The notes under the pieces are model-generated. The model was not told where the DNA came from, did not search any database, and saw only the letters and a program-made list of their open reading frames with translations. A program made the position numbers and the translations under genes. From Protonemura montana (Eukaryota; Arthropoda; Insecta; Plecoptera; Nemouridae), in the NCBI GenBank assembly GCA_947568835.1, contig OX387603.1, forward strand, positions 28,854,651 through 28,918,650: a stretch of 64,000 nucleotides of DNA. Direction: 5' to 3'. This document shows, piece after piece, positions 34,401 through 46,400 of this stretch. Position 1 is the first letter of the stretch, and every line of letters begins with the position of its first letter.

Positions 34401-37400
34401 GCTGGTCCATGTGCTGGTCCATGTGTCGGTCCATGTGCTGGTCCATGTGTCGGTCCATGTGCTGGTCCATGTGTCAGTCCATGTGCTGGTCCATGTGCTG
34501 GTCCATGTGTCGGTCCATGTGTCAGTCCATGTGTCAGTCCATGTGCTGGTCCATGTGCTGGTCCATGTGCTGGTCCATGTGCCGGTCCATGTGTTGGTCC
34601 ATGTGCTGGTCCATGTGTCAGTCCATGTGCTGGTCCATGTGTCAGTCCATGTGCCGGTCCATGTGCCGGTCCATGTGCTGGTCCATGTGCTGGTCCATGT
34701 GTCAGTCCATGTGCTGGTCCATGTGTCAGTCCATGTGTTGGTCCATGTGTCGGTCCATGTGCTGGTCCATGTGCTGGTCCATGTGTCAGTCCATGTGCTG
34801 GTCCATGTGCTGGTCCATGTGCTGGTCCATGTGCCGGTCCATGTGCTGGTCCATGTGTCAGTCCATGTGCTGGTCCATGTGCTGGTCCATGTGCTGGTCC
34901 ATGTGTCAGTCCATGTGTCAGTCCATGTGCTGGTCCATGTGCTGGTCCATGTGCTGGTCCATGTGCTGGTCCATGTGCTGGTCCATGTGCTGGTCCATGT
35001 GTCGGTCCATGTGCTGGTCCATGTGCTGGTCCATGTGTCAGTCCATGTGCTGGTCCATGTGTCAGTCCATGTGCTGGTCCATGTGCTGGTCCATGTGTCG
35101 GTCCATGTGCTGGTCCATGTGCTGGTCCATGTGCTGGTCCATGTGTCAGTCCATGTGCTGGTCCATGTGCTGGTCAATGTGCTGGTCCATGTGTCAGTCC
35201 ATGTGTCGGTCCATGTGTCGGTCCATGTGCCGGTCCATGTGTCAGTCCATGTGCCGGTCCATGTGTCAGTCCATGTGCTGGTCCATGTGTCGGTCCATGT
35301 GCTGGTCCATGTGTCGGTCCATGTGCTGGTCCATGTGTCAGTCCATGTGCTGGTCCATGTGTCAGTCCATGTGTTGGTCCATGTGCTGGTCCATGTGCTG
35401 GTCCATGTGCTGGTCCATGTGCTGGTCCATGTGCTGGTCCATGTGCCGGTCCATGTGCTGGTCCATGTGCTGGTCCATGTGCTGGTCCATGTGCTGGTCC
35501 ATGTGCCGGTCCATGTGCTGGTCCATGTGCTGGTCCATGTGTCGGTCCATGTGTCGGTCCATGTGCTGGTCCATGTGCTGGTCCATGTGCTGGTCCATGT
35601 GCTGGTCCATGTGCTGGTCCATGTGCTGGTCCATGTGCTGGTCCATGTGCTGGTCCATGTGTCGGTCCATGTGCCGGTCCATGTGCTGGTCCATGTGCTG
35701 GTCCATGTGCTGGTCCATGTGCTGGTCCATGTGCTGGTCCATGTGCTGGTCCATGTGCTGGTCCATGTGTTGGTCCATGTGCTGGTCCATGTGCTGGTCC
35801 ATGTGTCAGTCCATGTGCTGGTCCATGTGCTGGTCCATGTGTTGGTTCATGTGCCGGTCCATGTGCTGGTCCATGTGCTGGTCCATGTGTCAGTCCATGT
35901 GCTGGTCCATGTGCTGGTCCATGTGCTGGTCCATGTGCTGGTCCATGTGTCAGTCCATGTGTCAGTCCATGTGTTGGTCCATGTGCTGGTCCATGTGCTG
36001 GTCCATGTGTCAGTCCATGTGTCAGTCCATGTGCTGGTCCATGTGCTGGTCCATGTGCTGGTCCATGTGCTGGTCCATGTGTCAGTCCATGTGTCAGTCC
36101 ATGTGCTGGTCCATGTGCTGGTCCATGTGCCGGTCCATGTGCTGGTCCATGTGCTGGTCCATGTGCCGGTCCATGTGCTGGTCCATGTGTTGGTCCATGT
36201 GCTGGTCCATGTGCTGGTCCATGTGCCGGTCCATGTGTCAGTCCATGTGCTGGTCCATGTGCCGGTCCATGTGCCGGTCCATGTGCCGGTCCATGTGTCA
36301 GTCCATGTGTTGGTCCATGTGCTGGTCCATGTGCTGGTCCATGTGCTGGTCCATGTGCTGGTCCATGTGTCAGTCCATGTGTCAGTCCATGTGCCGGTCC
36401 ATGTGCTGGTCCATGTGCTGGTCCATGTGCTGGTCCATGTGCTGGTCCATGTGCTGGTCCATGTGTCAGTCCATGTGTCAGTCCATGTGCCGGTCCATGT
36501 GCTGGTCCATGTGCTGGTCCATGTGCTGGTCCATGTGCTGGTCCATGTGTCGGTCCATGTGTCGGTCCATGTGCTGGTCCATGTGCTGGTCCATGTGCTG
36601 GTCCATGTGCTGGTCCATGTGCCGGTCCATGTGCTGGTCCATGTGCTGGTCCATGTGCTGGTCCATGTGCTGGTCCATGTGTCAGTCCATGTGCTGGTCC
36701 ATGTGCCGGTCCATGTGCCGGTCCATGTGCCGGTCCATGTGCTGGTCCATGTGCTGGTCCATGTGCTGGTCCATGTGTTGGTCCATGTGCTGGTCCATGT
36801 GTCGGTCCATGTGTCAGTCCATGTGTCAGTCCATGTGCCGGTCCATGTGCTGGTCCATGTGCTGGTCCATGTGCTGGTCCATGTGTCGGTCCATGTGCCG
36901 GTCCATGTGTCAGTCCATGTGCTGGTCCATGTGCTGGTCCATGTGCTGGTCCATGTGTCAGTCCATGTGCCGGTCCATGTGCTGGTCCATGTGCTGGTCC
37001 ATGTGCTGGTCCATGTGCTGGTCCATGTGCTGGTCCATGTGCCGGTCCATGTGTCGGTCCATGTGCCGGTCCATGTGTCGGTCCATGTGCTGGTCCATGT
37101 GCTGGTCCATGTGCTGGTCCATGTGCTGGTCCATGTGTCGGTCCATGTGCTGGTCCATGTGCTGGTCCATGTGCCGGTCCATGTGCTGGTCCATGTGCTG
37201 GTCCATGTGCTGGTCCATGTGCTGGTCCATGTGCTGGTCCATGTGCTGGTCCATGTGCTGGTCCATGTGCTGGTCCATGTGTCAGTCCATGTGTCAGTCC
37301 ATGTGCTGGTCCATGTGTCAGTCCATGTGCTGGTCCATGTGCTGGTCCATGTGCTGGTCCATGTGTCAGTCCATGTGTCAGTCCATGTGCTGGTCCATGT

Positions 37401-40400
37401 GTCAGTCCATGTGTTGGTCCATGTGTCGGTCCATGTGTCGGTCCATGTGTCAGTCCATGTGTCAGTCCATGTGCTGGTCCATGTGTCGGTCCATGTGCTG
37501 GTCCATGTGTCAGTCCATGTGTCAGTCCATGTGCTGGTCCATGTGTCAGTCCATGTGTCAGTCCATGTGTCAGTCCATGTGCTGGTCCATGTGTCGGTCC
37601 ATGTGCTGGTCCATGTGCTGGTCCATGTGCTGGTCCATGTGCTGGTCCATGTGCTGGTCCATGTGCTGGTCCATGTGTCAGTCCATGTGTCAGTCCATGT
37701 GCCGGTCCATGTGCTGGTCCATGTGCCGGTCCATGTGCCGGTCCATGTGCCGGTCCATGTGCTGGTCCATGTGCTGGTCCATGTGCTGGTCCATGTGTCG
37801 GTCCATGTGCTGGTCCATGTGTCAGTCCATGTGCTGGTCCATGTGCTGGTCCATGTGCTGGTCCATGTGTCGGTCCATGTGCTGGTCCATGTGCCGGTCC
37901 ATGTGTCGGTCCATGTGCTGGTCCATGTGCTGGTCCATGTGCTGGTCCATGTGCTGGTCCATGTGCTGGTCCATGTGCTGGTCCATGTGCTGGTCCATGT
38001 GCTGGTCCATGTGCTGGTCCATGTGCTGGTCCATGTGTCAGTCCATGTGCTGGTCCATGTGCTGGTCCATGTGCTGGTCCATGTGTCGGTCCATGTGCTG
38101 GTCCATGTGCTGGTCCATGTGTCGGTCCATGTGCTGGTCCATGTGCTGGTCCATGTGCTGGTCCATGTGCTGGTCCATGTGTCAGTCCATGTGTCAGTCC
38201 ATGTGCTGGTCCATGTGTCAGTCCATGTGTCAGTCCATGTGCCGGTCCATGTGCTGGTCCATGTGTCGGTCCATGTGCCGGTCCATGTGCCGGTCCATGT
38301 GCTGGTCCATGTGCTGGTCCATGTGCCGGTCCATGTGCTGGTCCATGTGTCAGTCCATGTGCTGGTCCATGTGCTGGTCCATGTGTCAGTCCATGTGCTG
38401 GTCCATGTGTCGGTCCATGTGTCGGTCCATGTGTCGGTCCATGTGTCAGTCCATGTGCCGGTCCATGTGCTGGTCCATGTGCTGGTCCATGTGCTGGTCC
38501 ATGTGCTGGTCCATGTGTCGGTCCATGTGCTGGTCCATGTGCTGGTCCATGTGCTGGTCCATGTGCCGGTCCATGTGCTGGTCCATGTGCCGGTCCATGT
38601 GCTGGTCCATGTGCCGGTGCTACGTACCTAGCCAGTTTGCTGAGGATGCTCGGTGACCTCTTCACCGTTACGGCGACGCCTCCTACCGAGGGGGCTTCCT
38701 CCGATGCCTTCTCAAACGCTTGGAATCGTGACTTGACGTTGAGTTGTGACAGTTCCTCCAGTCCAAGATCAGGCTTGTCAGATCCTGCAAGACAAGCCAA
38801 GAGTTACTTCATGTTTCCAACACTGGGACTGGTGACAAGGTAGCCAAGAGTTACTTCAACTTTCCAACACTGGGACTGGTGACAAGGTAGCCAAGAGTTG
38901 CTTCAACTTTCCAACACTGGGACTCGTGACAAGGTAGCCAAGAGTTGCTTCAACTTTCCAACACTGGGACTGGTGACAAGGTAGCCAAGAGTTGCTTCAT
39001 GAGAAACATTACAGGTTAGTTCCAAAGAGACGGCAGGAAAACAAGTCGTAGAATGAAATGGTTTTTAACTCAAGTCTTAAATTCATGACAATGGGAAGTA
39101 TGAAGTTTGAGCAAAGAGACTTTGAGAGAAGATCAAACTCATTTTATGTGCTTCTTTTGTTATTGGAAAATTGCCAGGACTGCTTTAACCCTTGATAAAG
39201 TAACAGGTACAAGTTACGAAACATTGTTCTTCACTTAGCATTCAAAACCCAGTTGAAATAATTGTAGAATGATCATACACAAGCTTCAAGCAAATGTTGA
39301 AACTAATGTACGTTTCCTTTCTGCACAAATTTTGTATTGACGTGAGTGAAGTGAAATGATTAACATAAAAATTGTGTCAACTGTCAAAAAAACTGGATAA
39401 ATGCATGCATATTAGACAGAGAAACAACGACTGGTTTCACCTGATGCCAAGAAGTTATTGAATTTAGCTAAAGTCAAGCTTCAAACGCGTCATAAAACAG
39501 ACATATTACTAACAAATTACAATTCACCATTAAATTACAAAGAACAGAAGCAAAGTTCAATTAACTGATTGGAAGGCGGTGAAATCTGGCCAAACGACAG
39601 AGAGATGACGAGCATAAGCAGCAACGGGATTAAAGGCACTAATCATTGAGTCTCAACGACCACTTGTTAAACTTGCCACAACGGATTAGACAACCAATAA
39701 ACCTATGACACTTAAAACCCATGACAACACGACCCTATAAACTGCTGCCAACTGTGGGATCATTGTTAGATGAACCAACAAATATATCAACTTATGGCTA
39801 ATTTATTAATGGTGCTATGAATCAACTCTTCTCAAACTGACAATGACGGGAATTTATCATTTTTGATTAATTTTTGGTGTCGATTGAATATCGCTGCACT
39901 TTCAACGAACGTGTCATAGTTTTAGTAACTACCAAGACTTTATAAACTAACCATCGACAACTTTATGCTGTCAAGCAATAATCACTGTTAAACTTCACAA
40001 ACTTCACATCGAGTTATGGTCGGTCAAGCAATAATCACTGTTAAACTTCACATCGAGTTATGGTCGGTCAAGCAATAATCACTGTTAAACTTCACATCGA
40101 GTTATGGTCCGTCAAGCAACAAAATTAAGCTGTTAAGTCAAGACAAACCACAAAGTCTATTCTTTAACTTGGTAAGAATGGTAAATATCATGGACATCCC
40201 TTTTACTCCAAGTTGACAGAATAGCCTAGCGTAGAGTAAACCAATAGTGCATCCAGTGCAACATTGGTTTTACCATACTCTTAGCTGTAGGTCAAGTAAT
40301 TAACTCCCAGAAACAAATAACCCTGCATGTTTAGCTGCAGTTTAACTTGTTCCACTCGGGTGTTAAGAAAGTCCCGAGGCCGGCCATGTTATCGCAACAT

Positions 40401-43400
40401 TCTGACTCAAGAAAGAGGCCTATAAACGGACAAATCGGGGACAGTGATACCTCGGACCACCTCTGGTGGCAGCTCTGTCGGCTGATTCTCACTGATGATG
40501 GGACCAGCCTTGCGGCGTCGTACTGAAACCATCACCCACATCGTGTAACAGTCATCTTCTGGCCTGACATTCTATTACTAGGATACGATATCTCCGCCAA
40601 GTCAAGATTATATCAACCCAACAATACACATTAAAAGTCTTCCCACAATTGATATCTAGCAACAAGCACAGCGACACTATCACCGGCCACCTTGAGTTTC
40701 AAATCTGGTGCTAAACAAAGTAGGCTTTATCTCAGCTGTCACTTGTTCATTTGAGGTTATATTTAAGTATCTTACATGTTTATAGTAAGATTGCTACAAA
40801 ATTCCATGTGTAATTTTATTGGTTGACTAATTTCATGAAGTAAAAGGCAGAGAGTAACGGTTTTTGACCATCTGTAGTAAGCACAGAACAGAAAGAAGTT
40901 GGAGTTTTTCAAGAGTGCTAAATGCTATGCTTGTGTGCTATGCACTTTGTGTTGATTGTGTGCAGTCCCATATGATGACCAAGTTTTAAATCCCCATGAG
41001 CTCTTGCTATGTCAATTGTGTGCAGTCCCAAATGATAACCAAGTTATAAGATCCTTGTGTGCTATGCTTGTGCTTAATGCTATGTCAATTGTGTGCAGTC
41101 CCATATGATAACCAAGTTTTTAAATCCCGATAAGCTTTTGCTATGTCAATTGTGTGCAGTCCCATAAGATAACCAAGTTTTAAGATCCTTGTGTGCTATG
41201 CTTGTGCTTATTGCTATGTCAATTGTGTGCAGTCCCATATGATAACCAAGTTTTAAGATCCTTGTGCGCTATGCTTGTGCTTATTGCTATGTCAATTGTG
41301 TGCAGTCCCATATGATAACCAAGTTTTAAGATCCTTGTGCGCTATGCTTGTGCTTATTGCTATGTCAATTGTGTGCAGTCCCATATGATAACCAAGTTTT
41401 AAGATCCTTGTGTGCTATGCTTGTGCTTATTGCTATGTCAATTGTGTGCAGTCCCATATGATAACCAAGTTTTTAAATCCCCATAAGCTCTTGCTATGTC
41501 AATTGTGTGTAGACCTTAAGATATATTTCAATCCAGCAAGTAAATAAGGTACACAGTTCCAATGTCTTGTTTCTTAACACTCGTTGTTTGATTTTGGAGC
41601 TGCAAGTCTTGTTGGAAACCGAGCAAGCAAAAGTAGTAAGAAGCCACGCCTTACCAGGAGCTTCGTCTTCCACGACTGCCTTTGGCTTGAAAAGCTCCTT
41701 GAAGTGAGGTTTGCAGTAAACGACGCCCTCGTGGCTGCTGTAAATGTCCACGCTGTCGGGGCAAAGATGGAACACCAGGTTAGTGAAAAGATACAGAATG
41801 CTATTCGCTAGCTTGGTCAGCCGTTGCTTTATACCCCATTCAATCACTCAAATTTTCTCCATAAATTTCATTAAGTATTCAAAACCTTTTTGCTTCAAAA
41901 AACAAAAAAATACTATTCAAATGCTTGAAGCTACGGATCTGAAATAACCTGGATAGAGCATAGGATCCAGCCAGCTGATCTCAAATAACCTGAATAGAGG
42001 ATAGGATCCTGCCAGCTTATCTCAAATAACCTGAATAGAGCATAGGATCCTGCCAGCTCATCTCAAATAACCTGGATAGAGCATAGGATCCAGCCAGCTG
42101 ATCTCAAATAACCTGGATAGAGTATTGGATCCAGCCAGCTGGTCTCAAATAACCTGGATAGAGCAAAGGATCCAGCCAGCTGATCTCAATTGATGACAGG
42201 CAATCCATTATTTCCAAGTTTTTTTTTATTATTTCAATGCTAATTTTATAGTTTTTCTCAAACTATGGATGAAAACAGCTAAGATAGCCGGGCACTTTCA
42301 GAGAACTCAACATGAGGGACTCTCAAGATGGCGGCCTCGGCTTCAAAGTGTCTCAATGGTTATATGAGAAGATTGTTTGTGTAACTCACGTGAGCTGTTT
42401 GTTACAATCATGACAACGGAAGCAGTTTTTGTGCCAGACGCTACGCTCGGCCTTGACTTGCTCCATCTGGAACACTTGTTTTCCACACGACCGACAAGTG
42501 CTGCTGCCAACGTCACCACTGCTGGCCTGCAAATAAATCACACACACCACGGTCAAGACCAGCACGATTGGAGATTACATAACAAGCAAGTTGTTGAGTA
42601 GTTGTTGAAATATTGATAGAGTTGATTAATGACTGCACTAGAGTAAACAAACTCCCCGGTTTTGTCAACCCAATGTTTCCCAACGTAAGGTCCTCGTACC
42701 CCCCCGGCTACGCAAAGAGTTCAGTTGGGCACGTGATGCACTTTACTTGAGAACTTATCTTAACTTCTAAACACATTTCACAAATATTTCTATTGAATTC
42801 TAAGCCACGGGCAACAACATTAAATCAATTTCTATGTTTCCATACATTTTTTGTCTCAATGTCTCATTATTTCACTGACTGATTTTAGACTAGGTCTCAA
42901 TGTCTCATTATTTCACTGACTGATTTTAGACTAGGTCTCAATGTCTCATTATTTCACTGACTGATTTTAGACTAGGTCTCAATGTCTCATTATTTCACTG
43001 ACTGATTTTAGACTAGGTCTCAATGTCTCATTATTTCACTGACTGATTTTAGACTAGGTCTCAATGTCTCATTATTTCACTGACTGATTTTAGACTAGGT
43101 CTCAATGTCTCATTATTTCACTGACTGATTTTAGACTAGGTCTCAATGTCTCATTATTTCACTGACTGATTTTAGACTAGGTCTCAATGTCTCATTATTT
43201 CACTGACTGATTTTAGACTAGGTCTCAATGTCTCATTATTTCACTGACTGATTTTAGACTAGGTCTCAATGTCTCATTATTTCACTGACTGATTTTAGAC
43301 TAGGTCTCAATGTCTCATTATTTCACTGACTGATTTTAGACTAGGTCTCAATGTCTCATTATTTCACTGACTGATTTTAGACTAGGTCTCAATGTCTCAT

Positions 43401-46400
43401 TATTTCACTGACTGATTTTAGACTAGGTCTCAATGTCTCATTATTTCACTGACTGATTTTAGACTAGGTCTCAATGTCTCATTATTTCACTGACTGACTG
43501 ACTGACTGATCTTGAAGTGGTCGTTGAATTGAAAGAAAGTATTACATCTCTACATCACAAGACCAGTGCTAAAATGTGTATTTTTTTCCCTCTACGTGTT
43601 GTCGTAATTTCCTTGCTTCGTGTTTGCAAAATGCCATTGAATGAGTAAATCACATGAGATTTAATTTGGACTTGTGTCTCACCTGTGAGAACTGCTTCTG
43701 TGCCTTGGAAGCGTCTCCCGATCGAACGTGTAGTACCGTCTTCTTCGACAGAGCGTCGAACTTGGAGAAACTTGATTTCTGCAACCAAATGCATCAGCAT
43801 CCACGTCAACGACAAACAATCGTAGGACCACGTATTTACCTTAACCTAACATTCATTCACATTTTGCTGTCATAGGAAGAAACATACTTTTCAACCACTA
43901 GAAACAAAACCAGACTTGATTTAAATTAAGACATTGCGAAACAAGCGATGGTGGATCTGTCTGGTGCCGCGTGCTGGTGTCGTCATTGAGTCTTCTCTTA
44001 CATTTCAAACAAAGTGAATATCATTGTGCAGCAAATCCATGGAAAGATCGACAAAAAGCCTCAACTTTGTGAATTCCAAGCTGGCAAAAAGCTAACTGTA
44101 GCAAGGTGAAATCTCAATCAATGGAATGAACGCTGCAGGAAATGAGTGACATTTGTGTGAGTTTGTTTACCTCTGGAGACGTTGGTGCCGGCGGAGAGAT
44201 TGGGTGCAAGTCCTTGTGTTGTACCACCGTGCAATAACTCGCTGCCTGGTGTAGCATGCGTTCAAGAAAAGCCACGTGCAGACATGCATGTTAAAACACC
44301 AACCAATGGAACAAGTTTTAGTGGAGGAAACAGAGAAAACTATCAAAAGTTGAAGTAAAACAGCAAATCTTTGCCTCGCGGCATTTCGAATGAAGAAACA
44401 GCGATTAAAGGCATAATTTGATCAGACTTGTGAGCATCCAACGAGCAAGCAGTTGACAGAGAAGTTCTGGTAATTAATGTTGAGATTAGAGACTAGAGCT
44501 GGTTCACAATAACTCTTCTTTACTAAAGTAAAAAGCCTCTTGCCATCCTATTCACAATACCCAGCCTCTTGCCATCCTATTCACAATACCCATCCTCTTG
44601 CCATCCTATTCACAATATCCAGCCTCTTGGCACCCTATTCACAATATCCAGCCTCTTGTCACCCTATTCACAATATCCAGCCTCTTGCCACCCTATTCAC
44701 AATATCCAGCCTCTTGCCACCCTATTCACAATATCCAGCCTCTTGCCACCCTATTCACAATATCCGGCCTCTTGGCATCCTATTCACAATATCCAGCCTC
44801 TTGCCACCCTATTCACAATATCCAGCCTCTTAGCACCCTATTCACAATATCCAGCCTCTTGTCACCCTATTCACAATATCCAGCCTCTTGGCATCCTATT
44901 CACAATATCCAGCCTCTTGGCACCCTATTCACAATATCCAGCCTCTTGGCATCCTATTCACAATATCCAGCCTCTTGGCACCCTATTCACAATACCCAGC
45001 CTCTTGCCACCCTATTCACAACATCCAGCCTCTTGGCATCCTATTCACAATATCCAGCCTCTTGCCACCCTATTCACAATATCCAGCCTCTTGGCACCCT
45101 ATTCACAATATCCAGCCTTTTGCCACCCTATTCACAATATCCAGTCTCTTGGCATCCTATTCACAATATCCAGCCTCTTGGCACCCTATTCGCATTGTAT
45201 ATTTTCAAAACATGATAAACAAACCATTTATACCACTAAAGTGTGAACTAATACCGTGAAAGTATTTGATAAAGTTATTAAATCTGTGCAAGGGAAATGT
45301 TCCCAGATGAAGCCCCAGTGACAGGAGGCAGTGAAAACGTAGCAAACTATCCAAGATTGTGAACCGTCTTTAGGGCAGAAAGCCGAGTTCCCTCCACCGT
45401 GGTAAGAACACGTGTTAAACCTCCGTACGTACCAACGCCATGACGGAAATGCCCGTGTGAATCGGCGGCTTCTCTCGATCCAACGAGCCGTTGGAACGGA
45501 ATGCGGCGGGGAACGAACGTAGGTCACCGAGGGACCGCGCTCTCTGCTCCCAACCAGCGTTAGTTAAAACTCATGCAATCGCAACATCGTTACCTCAGAA
45601 CTCCAAGCACTACTAGCATTGCAGGGAAATATTCTGTCCCTTAACCTAACTTCTGCAAACATAACCAAGGCAATGACACAAGTCCAAGCACTGATATGTC
45701 CATACATGCAGCTAACAGACATTCCAATTGTCTCAAGAATAACTTCCAAGTTTAAAGCTAACTCCTAACTCCTAAATATGAGCAAGAAGTTACTACAATT
45801 ATTTCCATTCTGTTAGCTGTAGATTGACATTTGAAGCCTTGCGCTGGGCAGAGATAGCCGTTAGTAGGGTTGCATATTGATAGAGCAAGCTTGGCTACCT
45901 TGGCTACCTGATAATCAAATCCTCCGGCAAGATTAGTAAGATACCAATTTGTTAAGTTTGATATGTTATTACAAACACAGCAATTGCAAACAACAGTTCT
46001 TAGAAAAACTTGGTAGAATCTGCAATGCAACCGACTTTCAATAAGACTTAATTAACAATAAGCATAAAGCTTTAAAATCCAGTTGAAATAGTTTTTGTCA
46101 AGGACAGAACGAGAGTAAATACTTGATTCTACTAAATTCTTTAAGAATTGTCAAGATTAGTAAGCTGTTAGTGACATGTTAGGTATGGTAAGCTACTCAC
46201 CCAAGCAATGTTGTTGCCGCCTCGTCCTCGTAAAAGCTTGAGCTCGGAGAGAGTGGGAGGTTTCCTTTCTGTTTCCAGCGACTTGCATGCGTTGGAGTCA
46301 CAGTCCTTGGTCATGCAAAAACTTGACAATCTCTAGACTATGCCACGCCATGCACTCTAACACACAAAGTCTAACTTCACGAATATCTCCTTCAATCGCA

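Noticed and set aside
33599-38800. Open frames of 1685, 1674, 1208 and 559 codons, some apparently fused to exon 13
   Set aside because: All are translations of the 12-bp array in an intron. The 12-bp unit is stop-free in several frames, and exon 13 has a clean donor (GCTAG|GTACGT) before it.
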